A stretch of DNA of 64,000 nt from the NCBI GenBank assembly GCA_013368315.1, contig JAACJM010000170.1:62001-126000 (forward strand), read 5' to 3'. The DNA comes from Tetrapyrgos nigripes (taxonomy: Eukaryota; Basidiomycota; Agaricomycetes; Agaricales; Campanellaceae). A program made the position numbers and the translations under genes. Each line of letters opens with the position of its first letter. Position 1 is the first letter of the stretch. A model generated the notes under the pieces. The model had not been told where the DNA came from, searched no databases, and saw only the letters and a program-made list of their open reading frames with translations. Below, in pieces: positions 22,718 to 34,828 of the stretch.

Positions 22718-25274
22718 CGAACAGAGGAACGGGAGGTACATCGACGGAATAAGTCTGAAGTGACAGGCAGCGTAATGTTCTTATACTGGCCCGAGAAGGA
22801 ACGCCGACTAAATATACCGATTCGGCATAAGTTAGTCTTAATGTAGATGATGAGTTCAAAGAATGGCCGTATCTTCGTTGCAATTGGACGCTAGCCCTGT
22901 AGTGGCATTGTACGCATAGGACCTAACGTTCCTTACCTCCTTGAAGAAATGTATAATATATATCACATTAGTCCTCATGTGAGGGCACAAAAGCAGCGAA
23001 ACTTCGATCTGCAGACCCTTGTCCTTCTGTGATAAGCCATGAAAGATTCTGGCAAAACCGCATAGGTCTTTGTCGGGTGACTCGGAACATGACAAAGAAG
23101 CCGCTGGTGGGAGAAAGAGATCACATTTGTCAAATCTGCGGCTAGCTCACCGAGGACGCCTCGGATAGCATGGCGCTCGTTCTCTCCTCGGGATGTCGTC
23201 CAAACAAAATTTATACAGGGCCGCACTTGCCACCCGCATTCATCAAGGCCCGTTTCACCGATGTATCGGCTAACATAGATTGATATAGGTCATCGTCCAC
23301 GGGGCGTACATTCGACAGCAGAACTTACGCCAGTAAATTGCAATGACTTATACCAGTTTCGCTTCAGAGCGTATGGCTGCCTCTATTATCTCGCTCAGTC
23401 ATTGGACATTCCACGTAGCACCGGGGCTTCTTCATTGAAGCGCTTCGAGCGGTAGAACACGTCTTGAAGTGGAAGAGAAGACAACAGGAAAGAAACTGCA
23501 ATGGACGTGGCTTATTTGGTCGATGTCGGGAATTTCGGATTCGAATTTCGGCGGGTGGTCCCACGGTTTTGCCCATCGCTCGTTGTTGATCACAACTGCC
23601 TATACTTACTTTTTCTTAGCTATTTCTATAGAGTTTTTCGAAAATCCATCACTGCAGACGAAGCTAGTCCCAACAAGACCTAAAGTGTATAACGGTATGT
23701 GATCCTTACAAACTCCTTGCGGAAAGTGGCCGGTGCTGACTAGTATTTTAAGTCCGACTGGCTCTCACTGCTCCTAACGTAGCGTGCATATTTGACCCAT
23801 TTGATCTTTGATGCCTTTATTCTTGGCATTGGCAAACGGCGAAGTTATTCTGCAAAGTGTGGCATCAAGGCACCAAGATTGTGGGCGGCATCCGGATCCA
23901 TGGAAGCCACAGGATGCCTGCAGTGAAATTTCTGAGCACCGATGGTGAACTGGATGTTGACGTTTGGACTTAATATGTCCGTTTTTGTTTTCCAGACTAT
24001 ATGAGCGAGAAGGAAAGGAACTGCACCCGGTGACGCACTTATGACATGTATGTGCTTGCCACTGACCAACCAATGCGCTACAAGGACTGACCCTATTTTA
24101 CAGCAACAGAGGATCCTCCGAAACGGTGAATAGTAACTAGGGAGCGATACCCCCGTTTTCTGCTCCCATCTACTGCAACTGCGTTAAAATGATCTTCGAA
24201 TGGATGCTGTAATTACTTGGGTATGATATTTTTTTCCTATGTCACTCGGATACGTCGTCGCTCTAGAAACTAATCGATTTTCTTTGGTTGCATACGGCTT
24301 ACTTGTTCTTCAACTATAGACGTACACTACACATGCACATTCTGCCTGCCATGGTCTTGAGTATCACAGCACTGTCAATGTCATGATATCACCCTTGGGC
24401 TCCTTGTCACTTTCATCGGTTTGAGACCGTCCAGATACTCAGCTGACTGCCCTCTCTATGTACCTTGCGAAGCTTGAAGCATATCTACGAACTCCATGAA
24501 GAGTTACATGCCGTCAACCAGAAGATCTTTCGCGGAGTTTCGCTAAATGTGGTCCTACGAGAGTGAGTGGCGCGGATTCAAAATCTTTGACGCTGCCGGA
24601 AGATAGCAAGTAGGCAGCTTAGGTGCTATATCGGTACCGGCATTTCTACTCTAGAACAAGGCCACAGAATGGCGATAGTCACACCCATCTGATTGCTCAA
24701 AATGTAAGGTGTTGGCCAGGAAAGGCAAAGAAAACATCCCGTTGAAGCCGCTGAAAAGCTTCGTCCGTATGGTTTATGAAAATCCCTCCAGGATGAACCC
24801 CATAACGCCAGTTCTCCATCGGAAATTTACCTGCACGCGGGCTCGCTCTCCCGGTGCTTCAACTTCCCTTTTATGCGGTTTCGAGATGATACAATACAGT
24901 CATCAGAAGAATCGCCTCCGAGTCAGGAACAGGAAAATAGCAGGGCAGGGGCTTTCCTCTTAAGGACACGGGCCGTCTAAACTCTTTCAGTGATTTTTCC
25001 GGCGATGGGTGATTGTACAATGTTGCAGGGGGTCTGGACGCCAGGAGCCTCGGAGCCCTCGCTATACCTTCGCGTTTGTGACACGTGAAAAGACGCGGGG
25101 TGACCCTGATAATGTCTCTAAAAACATAGATGGTTGTCAGACTCGCAGTGACAAGGAAAACGGGATTTCATTGGCTGCCTGTGTGACAGAACCACGTGTT
25201 GGCTTGTCACGCGTTTCTGCGAAGCTCAACTCGTTTGTCACTCTTGTACTCTTACCGTCGCGTCTGCTTGCGAA
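22718..25274. other. 2.5 kb without a supported gene
   Basis: Short open frames occur on both strands (for example minus 24069-23845 and 23226-22975, plus 23469-23702) but none shows a domain or splices to a neighbour. The minus frames around 23.8-24.1 kb have protein-like composition in two overlapping phases and could be a decayed gene. The first 200 bp should contain the P450 promoter and the last 200 bp that of the RFC gene. Confidence 0.3.
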
Positions 25275-26887
25275 ATGTCTCTCTGGGTAGACCAAGTACG
25301 TGGATATCATCAAGAACCCACATTTTTTTGCTGATATGGCCTTAGTATCGCCCGCGCGCTCTTGACAGTCTCCATTACCACTGCGATCTTTCCAACAGAC
25401 TCAAGTCATTGGTCCGCAGTTCTCCAAACTTTCTTACTTTGTGACCCCTCAACAGCTCTTCTACAGGCTGCATGCGGTGACTTTCCACACATGCTATTCT
25501 ATGGACCATCTGGGGCAGGGAAGAAAACGCGTATCACTTGCACATTAAGAGAGCTCTTTGGACCCGGTGCAGAGAAGGTACGTGGCATGTCTTTCAAAAG
25601 TGCTTCTCCCGACTGATTCTCAGCCAATGTAGTTGAAAATAGACCAAAGAGTGTTCCTTTCACCCTCTAAACGCAAAATAGAGGTCAACATCGTCCAAAG
25701 CAACTTTCACATTGAGATTACCCCGAGGTTCGGCCCTTCACTCTGTGTGTGATTCAAACCTTATACTTTCTACTATCCAGCGAAGCAGGCAATTACGATC
25801 GGTTGGTTATTCAAGAACTGCTGAAGGAAATCGCACAAACACAGCAGGTGGATCTTAATGCGAAGCAGAGGTTTAAGGGTATGTCAGGGACCTGAGTAGT
25901 TGCTTATCCTTTCTAACACCCGTATTGCATTCAGTCGTGATCATAAACGAGGCGGACTCCCTTTCGCGAGATGCTCAAGCTGCCCTTCGTCGGACAATGG
26001 AAAAATACATGTCGAATATGCGCATAATTTTGTGCGCAAACAGCACGAGTCGACTGATTGCACCCATAAAGAGTCGTTGTCTACTCGTTCGCGTCGCTGC
26101 TCCCAATCGGGAAGAGGTGAGCATCTTGAGAACATCTTTGCCAAGACCCTCTGAAACTTTCCTGTGTTTCAGATGCAACAAGTGCTGCAATATGTTTCAA
26201 GACGTGTCGGGTTCGACCTTCCGCCAGAAGCCGCCGACAAGATCATTGACGATTCCAATGGGAACCTGCGTAAAGCCATTCTTTGCCTCGAGGCCCTCAA
26301 AATGCAGTCGTGTGTTGCTTCATACCTGTCACCCACAAAGTCCTTCTGATCCGAAAATGACAGGCCTGACCTTTCAGGACCATTGACCATTGCAAAGCCT
26401 GACTGGGAGACTTACTGCCACAAGGTAGCAGACCTTATTATCAGTGAACAGTCTCCCGCTCGTGTCATGGAAGTTCGTCAAAAGTTTTATGAGCTTCTGA
26501 GCCATTGTATACCACCTACCGTCATTCTGAAGGTGAGAGTCATACCAGTCTTTGCCTTCAGTCTGCTCATGAGAACCGGAACTAGACCGTAGCTGATAGG
26601 GTTGTGGAGAGAGTAGATGAGGCCATCAAAGCGGATGTCATGCACTGGGCAGCTGTATATGTGAGTCACTGATCCCTTGGCCCACATCATATCTAGTTTA
26701 CCCGTCGTTCTAGGAAATGCGTATGAGAATAGGCTCAAAAAAGATATACCATTTGGAGGCGTGGGTAGTGAAAGTGATGAGCATATACAAAGTGTGTCAC
26801 TCTTCTCCCTTTTAGCCTTTCCTTTGACTGACATGGTTCTGTTCGCAGCACTTCTTTTACGATATGGATCTTTCTGGGTTTGATTAA
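25275..26887 (+). CDS. RFC5: replication factor C small subunit (yeast Rfc5 / human RFC3)
   Basis: Eleven exons (25275-25295, 25346-25411, 25467-25577, 25633-25727, 25781-25878, 25935-26116, 26173-26309, 26364-26532, 26586-26660, 26714-26791, 26849-26887) encode 356 residues, the length of human RFC3. The start MSLWVDQYRPRALDSLHYH is diagnostic. Walker A is GPSGAGKKT, the Walker B region reads VVIINEAD, and the RFC box SRC is present in APIKSRCLLVRV. TMEKYMSNMRIILCANS is conserved. RFC is the AAA+ clamp loader that places PCNA on primed DNA. Exon 1 codes for only seven residues. It converges on the lipase gene, with 125 bp between stop codons. Confidence 0.95.
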
Positions 26888-27012
26888 ATGTTTATATTAC
26901 TCGTCTTGCTATCGTTCATTTGTTCTGTATCAACATCTTTGTCGGATAGGACCGAGTGACCAAGATACTCCCGCTAGAAGCCACAATGAAGAAACCCTTG
27001 CTCCTCCAGGGT

Positions 27013-28630
27013 TCAGGTGCAAAAGATCGTACCCATTTCAATACCACTAGAGTAAGGGCCCAGGTGGTCGATGATGTTCCCTGCAAAATATTCATCAACT
27101 CGGTCCTTCATCATTAAGTTGGACAGACTAACCTAGAATAACAAACGGGACACTCCAGTTGGAGCACTCTCGATCTACAGCATCGTCATCACCTGCAATT
27201 CCATAACTCGTTAGTCTTACACAACGGATGTAAAAGGTGCAGACATTGAATGACCTGGACAGTAGACAGCGCTTTGAGGAGAACTCATGTGTATCTCGCC
27301 TTTAGGGTGTGAAAAACCCATGCTCTTCAGTGGAACGATCGGGATGACATCTGTCCAGGACGATTAGCACGCTAGTTGCAACGATACAGCTCCCTGATAC
27401 ATATATGCGTATGTATGCATGTATGTATGTAGCTGCCATGAACATGAGACACACCTCTCTTATTATTGATCCTGTTGAAATCAACAATCTAGATTTATTT
27501 AGACAGCGACACAGAGTTCAAACGGGGTCAGAGAGGTCGAAGGTAGAATTTAAAGGAGGTATTCTGAGTTGGTGAGAGAGCACGCACAGACGAGTCAATC
27601 AAGCGGGCGAAATGAATGTTGCCGATACCTGTGTGCGTGTACGTAGTGAGATTACAAAAACAAGTGGGATAAATGATGGTATTTGGCTCACGAGGTGTAC
27701 CAAAGGTACGAGAAAGGATATGTGTATCTTTAGGTAGGTGAAGGGAAAAGAACAAAGAATCTAGCACGGCTAGTGCGCCTCCGAGAGAATGACCAGTCTA
27801 AAATAAATGCCAACAGTGCCAGAGGCAAGAGCAAAAATAAGCAGAGGTGCATCCATACCGTAATGACTGTCTTACTCCCAGTACCATTCATCAACCGAAT
27901 GACTTCATTAAGAATGATATTTGCAGTCCTGGCATGCTCGGTACGGAATCCATGATGGACTCTGACTTCTGATGGGACACCAGGGAAGAGATCGGCTGGT
28001 AAGGGAACTGGTACAATGTCGATGTCGGTCAAGAGCGCCAGTCTGGTTGAGATCTTTCAGTTAGCTCGGGACGTGACAATAAGAGATGTAAGACTGACAG
28101 CTGGGTAGGATCGGTCCCTTCGTGGCCTACGACGATTGCTTGACGAGATTCCCAGTAGCCGACATAATCTGTTTTTAGAGTCAGACTGCAGGCCAGTTAT
28201 CGTACATGCCGTTCTGAGAGTGTTTGAGTTTTACAGTTTTGAATGAGGTTTCCATCACCGCCTACAAGGGTAGGGACGAAGTCGGGGAGGGCATTGCATG
28301 CCGCTGGCAATTCGAAGAAGAGAAGACAAACAAGCTCGGAATCAGCCAAACCTGAGAAAACATCATTAATAAACCGCAATTACTACCACACGCCCATTGT
28401 TCCAACAGAGCAGGACGGCAATAAGCTGCTCTCGCGAATTGAGCAAAAGATACCAATTCGGAAATTTCTTCAGCGGACAACGGAGTGACCTCGCTGCTGG
28501 GACCAACGCCAAAGTCAGTCATCTCATTTACAGCTGCAATGGAAGTAGTTGTTGCTGAATTGGGACCGGCGTAGGTCCAGGTGAAGAAAGGGAGGAGGCA
28601 GGCGAGAGAGATGACGGAGAGAGAGAGCAT
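27013..28630 (-). CDS. secreted class 3 lipase (alpha/beta hydrolase)
   Basis: Ten exons on the minus strand (28630-28375, 28303-28235, 28168-28099, 28042-27859, 27797-27701, 27628-27588, 27488-27455, 27350-27255, 27192-27133, 27080-27013) encode 324 residues. A signal peptide (MLSLSVISLACLLPFFTWTYAG) leads. The order of motifs is that of fungal lipase_3 enzymes: VVGHEGTDPTQ near the oxyanion loop, TTGHSLGGA with the nucleophile Ser, RINNKRDVIPIVP containing the catalytic Asp region, then HPKGEIH. The C-terminus has Cys residues (YCPGDDDAVDREC) for a disulfide. It would hydrolyse triacylglycerols or feruloyl-type esters outside the cell. All introns but one are 50-75 bp; the one at 27351-27454 is about 100 bp and contains ATGTATGT repeats. 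Confidence 0.92.
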
Positions 28631-29322
28631 CTCGAAGAGAACTGGACTCAAACGAAGGAGTGGGATCGAGTTCGAGTACTGGGTACCCCAACGACGCAAG
28701 GGTATCCTGCAGAAAGATGAGGTGTTGGAAGCTGCTTTTGAGGTCGCAAGGCTTCTGCAAAGACGATTCCATTGTGATTGGGGAAGGTGTCCGGTGAGTA
28801 GTAAGACTTCCTTCGAGAGACTCATGGCCAGAAGCATTTCCATCATCGCTTTTCCAGGCTAGAATGAGAGTATGGTTTCGCTTTCATGGCGATTATAGTA
28901 ACTAGAAGACGCCTTGCTCGGAGATGGAGGTAGAATGGCAGAAGAAGTTCGCGTTGCGAGATGCGAGGGTTGCAGGTCAAGTGATACTGGCAAAATCCTG
29001 AGTAGCCCAAAACTGAGGTAGTACAATAGGTGATGAATACTAGGCACAGAAGTAAATGCATCCAAATCCTGTTGCCAAGCAGAACTGAGGGTCATCGGCA
29101 TCGTGTAGAACAGTAATCATGCTCCGAAGCATCTGTCCACATTGGGTAGAATTTCCAATCGAAGGGGTCGTATTCGAGTCCTTTGCAGATGAGTGTACGA
29201 ACGAGATGGGTTACAAAATACATACAGAGCCGTAGAAGATTCCTTCAGATATCACTGTGTCAAATTTTTGGCGTGGCTGGTGACGGTAATTTCCATCACT
29301 GATCAGGATGATGACTGTAAGA
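28631..29322. other. intergenic, lipase promoter side
   Basis: This separates the lipase start from the PPIL3-like stop, both on the minus strand. Minus frames at 28859-29101 and 28843-29061 lack any domain and overlap each other. The stretch is taken as lipase promoter and cyclophilin 3' flank. CT-rich tracts adjoin the lipase ATG. Confidence 0.35.
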
Positions 29323-30091
29323 TTATCTGGAAGCAAGCTGGGCATCAGCTATGGGGTTCGCATGAATAGTGACCTGAAAAGAAGGAGCCATCAGCAAGTC
29401 TTCGCAGTCTAAACAAAAGCCCGTATTACGTGGGTCAACTTGATTTCTGACACCGGACGATTCTTGTTATTAACAGGAACTCGTTCCATAGCGTCGAGCG
29501 TCGAGTCTGCCCCATCTATGACCTTGCCAAAGATGGTGTATTTCCCGTCCAGATGGGGCTGCTTGGAATAGGTCATGAAAAACTGAGACTTGTTCGTGTC
29601 TGGGCCCGAGTTGGCCATGGCTACAAGACCTCGAGCATTGAACTAACATCATGGATTAGAACTATCAAGATTGGATCAAAGACTGTTACCTTGAGCGTTG
29701 ATCTCAGTTCATCAGAAAAGGGACTGCCCCATATGCTTTGACCGCCTTTGCCTGTCCCAGTTGGATCGCCGGTTTGGATCATAAAGCCTTTTATGTTACG
29801 GTGGAATATACAGCCATCGTAATAGTTTGACGCGCAAAGGGCGAGAAAATTCTGGTGGCTCGAGTCAGTAAGCGCACGCACGCGTCCGTCCCTGACGGAT
29901 TTACCTCTGCAGTCTTTGGCACAGCTTCACAGAAAATTTCTATCTAGTAGAGAAAGCACTGGATCAGCGGCAGAGATAGAGATAAACGGAAGTAAGCAAG
30001 ACCTTTATTTCGCCATGGGTGGTGTGCAGAGTGACGGACTACAATAGTAGTTAGTAGTTGACAATGAACATGGAGGTAAAGGAGATACCAT
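29323..30091 (-). CDS. cyclophilin-type peptidyl-prolyl isomerase, PPIL3-like
   Basis: Six coding exons on the minus strand (30091-30089, 30038-30003, 29943-29905, 29851-29690, 29642-29430, 29373-29323) encode 167 residues (human PPIL3 has 161). The first coding exon is the ATG alone, spliced to TCC GTC ACT CTG ([14 protein letters not shown]). The active-site pattern is present: [44 protein letters not shown] and IHANPIAD endings fit the PPIL3 subfamily, which associates with spliceosomes in animals. The family catalyses cis-trans isomerisation of X-Pro bonds. It is divergent from the G-alpha gene with 79 bp between the start codons. Confidence 0.92.
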
Positions 30092-30170
30092 TGTAGTGCC
30101 GTGCGAAAATGATGCTAAAGTGATTGATGGTAAATAGCGCACAAGGGTGTCTGACATTTAACCATCATCC
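30092..30170. promoter_or_regulatory. shared divergent promoter, cyclophilin / G-alpha
   Basis: Only 79 bp separate the two start codons, so transcription in both directions must begin here or inside the flanking first exons and introns. No TATA box is evident. A TGATTGATGG-type stretch at about 30121-30130 is the only motif noted. Confidence 0.5.
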
Positions 30171-32158
30171 ATGAGGACACCCTCCATTTACAGCCAGGAC
30201 GACCCCCTCACAGAGGCTCTCAAGCCCTCAGAAAATGAAACCGAGGAGCAGCGGAGAGTCAGGCTCCAGCAAGAGACAGAGGCCAGGCTTGTCTCGGAGA
30301 GGATTGATGAAGATCTTCGCCAAGAGAGGGAAAGGATGAGGAAATCTCGAGGCGATGTCAAGGTATGCCCCGATAGTGCCTTGTACCCACCCAAGCTAAG
30401 CATCGTCGTGATAGCTGTTATTGCTCGGCCAAGCAGAGAGCGGCAAGTCCACTCTGCAGAAGCAATTCCAACTCATGTACAAGCCTCACTCGCTCGACCA
30501 GGAACGGGTTTCCTGGCGGACGGTTATCTATTTCAATGTCATTCGTTCCATCAAGCATATTTTATCTACTCTCGAATCCTGGGACGACTACATCGAAGGT
30601 GTCGACGCGGGTCCTACCAAATATGTCCCAGCAGTCTCTTCCCCAAGTCCCGGTCCATCTTCGCCGATGATGTCTCCCCGTACTCCCAATGGAATTTCTT
30701 CTCGATCAAACTCGCCATTTACCTCCACCGCCGCCGGTAAATCCTCAGTGGCCAGTCTTCGGCGACGCCTTTCTCCGCTTGTGGCCGCAGATACTCAACT
30801 TGCAGACAAATTGAGCGGAGGCGTTGCAGTCTCTGGATCTGGTAAGGGCAACGTCTTCGTCAGGACTGGCTGGCAAGCTCGGACGATTGAAAACGCCCTT
30901 GGACGCAGACGTCAGCGCCCATCTGTTGATGTTGAGAAAACCGAAGAGAACTTCCACGATCCTCTCATAGAGGAGATCGCCCGCATGCTTGAAGCATCCA
31001 AAGATGATATTCGCGAACTTTGGGCACACCCTACTGTCAAAGGCTTGATCGCCAAACGCAGAATGAAGTTGGACGAATGGGCTGAATTGTAAGTTTGTAT
31101 GCGTTTGGTATCTTTAGTGCTACTCTGACTGCGGTCTCTAGTTTCCTGAGGCATATACCGCGGATTGCTTCAGCTGGCTACATCCCTACTACCGGTACGT
31201 ACCGATTTACCGCATATATGCTCTGTTTTCTGATCTTTGCTCAAAGATGATATTCTCCATGCTCGAATCCAAACCATGGGAGTCTCGGAACATGTATTTG
31301 ATGTAAGTCCATCGCTAGCAGAGCCTTCCTTTACAGCTGATAGAGATGTCCAGGTCACTATCCATGGGAAATCCGTTTCATGGCACTTGTTTGATGTTGG
31401 AGGAGCGCGGGGTCAGCGGCACAGTTGGGTACCTTACTTCGACGATGCGAACGCCATTATTTTCGTGGCTCCAATCAGTGCCTTTGACCAGGTTTGCTGC
31501 CACCTTCACTCTTTCATTTTCTCCCTCAATTGATGATAAAAATCTAGTATCTTGAGGAAGACCCTCGGACCAACCGTATTGATGACTCGTTGCAGTTATT
31601 CACTCAAATCTGCTCTAATCCTCTGCTCAAAAGCGTCCATTTGGTGTTATTCCTCAGTATGCTCTCTTCTTCTGTGCTCTGCATTATGAGCTGTCGCTGA
31701 TGACGTCCTCCCCAGATAAAACTGATTTACTGAGAGCGAAGCTGGATTCTGGTTTGAAAGTCAAAAAATAGTACGGCTCTTTTTCGTCACCAGCGGAAGC
31801 TTTTCTTGACCGACCTTTCCAGCATCACTTCCTTTGGAGACCGAGTCAATGATTATGAAACCATTGTACAATACTTCCGTGCTCACTTCCTGCAAGTCCA
31901 CCGCAAGAATAACGAGAATCGCCGGGTGTTGTATACACATTTCACAAGTGTTGTGGTGCGTATCCTTTCATGATCCATACTTTCCTGCCTTACTCAAAAC
32001 TGTCTGCTATCCACAGGATACGAAGGCGACGCAACGTATCATTGGCAATGGTAAGCCTCTGGGAAGTCTCCATCGTCCTTCATCTAATGACAATACGTTT
32101 TCCTTCAGTCCGTGATTCCATCTTCCGTGGATATCTGCAATCTGCTGCTCTTGTGTAG
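30171..32158 (+). CDS. atypical heterotrimeric G-protein alpha subunit
   Basis: Ten exons (30171-30362, 30415-31088, 31142-31194, 31247-31302, 31354-31491, 31548-31656, 31716-31770, 31823-31955, 32017-32050, 32109-32158) encode 497 residues, against about 350 for ordinary G-alpha. The P-loop LLGQAESGKST, switch I ARIQTMG (catalytic Arg and Mg-binding Thr kept), FLNKTD and the overall order are clear. Oddities: switch II reads DVGGARGQRHSW, so the catalytic Gln of DVGGQ is Ala. The TCAT guanine-binding motif is TSVV. The N-terminus lacks Gly2 and Cys for lipidation and is instead a charged helix. About 120 Ser/Pro-rich residues are inserted in the helical domain. It is probably a divergent basidiomycete G-alpha with impaired GTP hydrolysis. 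Confidence 0.9.
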
Positions 32159-33533
32159 CCATTTACCTCATGTCGTTTTCCTATCGATCTCTCGCACTTT
32201 CTGGTTCTCGGTCCTCTTATGTTCTCAATAATCGTCCAGCTCTGGTTTCCCGTCTCAGCGCTTAATTTTGTATAAGTAGAAGAGGTAACTCTTGTGTTTA
32301 ACCCATGTTCCCTCCCTCCTCGTTCTATGTTGGTATAATCATGACCATGACTGTTTTCATACTCGTACGCAGCTTTCTTTGACGATTTTTATCGGTTGTC
32401 CTGTTTTGTACGTTTCCTCAAGCATTTCCCCCTGTTTTTGAACATAAGTATTATTTCGCAATATCGTCTTCCTCCCAACTCACATCGTTGTCTGCTCTCT
32501 TGAAAGCTTCTCAACCCTGTCTTTTCTCGATTCCATTACCCATTGCCTACCCTCTTCTCTCATATGCATATGTACAGTTTGTCTTGGCCAATTCGCATCC
32601 ATTATTATTTCATAAATAAAGGATATTATACGATAGTAAAAGTAGTATTTTTCCTAACCCACGTATGTATTCTCCAGGAGTGTTGTCCCCGACGATATAT
32701 TTGTATGTCGGATAGATACTCTTGGGATAATTGGAGTGGCAATCAAAGTCTTATCATTCCCGTAGGTTGTAGTTCCGCAGAGCGCCCGCTGAGCCCTGAA
32801 TACAGATTTTTTCCCTGATAGTCGAGGTTTCAAGTCTGCGCTCAGACCTCAGTAGAGGTCGACATGGACCGGTTAATGACAACTGACCGCGGTCTATGCA
32901 GCGAGTAGCCATTGCCGACTTTTGTTGGCCTTACATTGGGCCTCAGCTTTGACCTCGTAGTGCAGTATTTAGCTATAGCATGCGTAGTTGGCAAGTTGCA
33001 TAGGCTTTTCTCGTGTCTTTTCTGTTTTTCACTCATCTCACATAGAACTCAATAGCGAGCTTGTTTTTCTTCTTCCCACCCTTTCCTCATACCCCCTTGC
33101 TTTAATAGTCTACTACATTCGCCATGGCATGACGGCTTGAGCTTGGCATCCCCTTTTCGGGGAGAGCTTTCCGACCAAACATGACAGTAACTCTCGCGCT
33201 AATAGAGTCGTTTTCCTTCCCAGCAGACGAGCGCACATAGACCGAGCATGATGCATGACGGAAAGGTTACGCCCACTGACATTGTGTACCTTGGTGTATT
33301 TGCATTGTACAGAAATTCGGGGTACCAAACGCCGCTGCGTCCTGGAGTATAACTTCACGGTACATGTGTAGGGAGCTGACGGCCGCTCTCTACCAAATAA
33401 CTCGGGCTAGCGCTCAACGCCCGTGTTCATATCCGAATCAAAAGACCTGCAGCGCGGGCGGTGACATTTACGAGATGAAAGAAAAAAGTCCATTGGGATT
33501 GACTTTGTCAATAACAAGTAGTAGCGGCAAGCC
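32159..33533. other. 3' flanks between convergent genes, no gene seen
   Basis: Pyrimidine-rich sequence follows the G-alpha stop (32160-32560). The rest has no frame with a domain. The two flanking genes converge here, so this is 3' untranslated and intergenic sequence. No repeats were noted. Confidence 0.35.
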
Positions 33534-34828
33534 CTAAGAACAGCTCGTCCAAACCCGTATAGTATCTTCGTGACCCTCCAAAGCGTCCACTAGGTCTTCA
33601 AGTGCACTGCTATCTTCCTCCGAGGGTTCTACGGTTTCTAGCGGGGTGTATACTAACTCGCTGGTGACGAGAGTGGAGTCGGTTTTGAGGAGTGCGTCGG
33701 TGAGAGTTGATAGTGAGGATGGTTCGCATATGAACTGATAGTGAGTAGAATGGGAGAAGGGATTCAGTTAATCGGTCACGGTAAAAGGAGAAACGGAGGA
33801 GGGAACGAACAGAACGTTGAGTTAGACGTACCTCGACTTCAATTTGCGAATCCTCGCCCTCACCCTCACCGTCGGGCAATTGGTTGAAATCTTCAGCCCC
33901 ATTGTCTAGTGCAATCTCCACTAATTTCTCTAGTCTCTGGTCAGAGTCATCGCCTTTCTCTAGTGCAATTTTGACTGAGCCATTGCGTTTGAACATGAAG
34001 CCCACAGGAGCCATTCGAGCCCTGCATGTTCATGAAATTTAATGTATATTGTCAAAGGCATAGATTGCGTAGCACGCACCCTTTATCAGAAAGGATCTCT
34101 CGGAGATTTTGGACAGTCCTCTTAGCGTTATCTGTCATACATTCTCTCCACGACGTGTAAGCTAAACTACAGCAAAGACCAGACAGACTTACATTATAAT
34201 ACCATGTGAATTACAGGCAATTGCCTCATAAGTTAGAATTTCTCCGCCTAATTTCTCCTTTGAAGCCTGTGTGCAGACTTTTGGGTCAGCACGCGACTTG
34301 ACGAGTTTGAGGAAGCCCTTGCCTTTGCTAGTGCTTTTGCAATGTTCTCTTTTGGTACGCCTTGAGCTTTGATTCGCTTGAGGGTCGTATTTAGCATGGG
34401 GTTGCTGTCTAGATCCGTAGATCCTCCGACTAGCTTGTACTTTAGAAAGAGTTGGGTAAAGGCAACGAATGGAAGTGCGTACTCCTGACTGCATTCAGAA
34501 TGTCCTAGATCAGAAAAACCAGTCAACGCAGAGCTTTGACAGGTAAAGTAGACATAAACACCCACCAATGTCGCTCGGTTGTAGGCATTACCCTTTGCAG
34601 CGTCATTTGCGCCTTTCTTCTGTTTAATTTTTGACCACTTGAATATGGAAAGGGTGAGATGTGTCTTGAAGAGTCGGAGGAGATAAGAGCCTGCACCTTG
34701 TTATGACCAGCTAGTCTTCTACAGGAAGCATGGAAGGGACGATCTTGGACCTTTGTATAAACGTAGAATGAACCTCCGATTTGATGACTCTGAGGGCGCG
34801 ATGCAAATGTCCACAAGTGGCGAAGCAT
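33534..34828 (-). CDS. TACO1/YebC-family translation factor, mitochondrial
   Basis: Eight exons on the minus strand (34828-34697, 34637-34566, 34504-34490, 34439-34323, 34266-34193, 34145-34080, 34021-33832, 33734-33534) encode 288 residues. A basic N-terminus (MLRHLWTFASRPQSHQ) looks like a mitochondrial presequence. AGHNK-WSKIKQKKGANDAAKG is the family signature (bacterial AGHSKWANIKHRK), followed by NPMLNTTLKRIKAQGVPKENI, then TDNAKRTVQNLR and GFMFKRNGSVKI. Human TACO1 supports COX1 translation in mitochondria; the same role is inferred. The fifth coding segment is entered through a GC-AG intron (34322-34267, donor AAG|GCAAGG). The 15 nt third exon has a weak donor (GTCAGG) and is the least certain part. 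Confidence 0.88.

Noticed and set aside
28262..28846. Upstream Met at 28846 as lipase start
   Set aside because: The signal peptide begins at the ATG at 28630; upstream residues lack family similarity and would bury the signal sequence.
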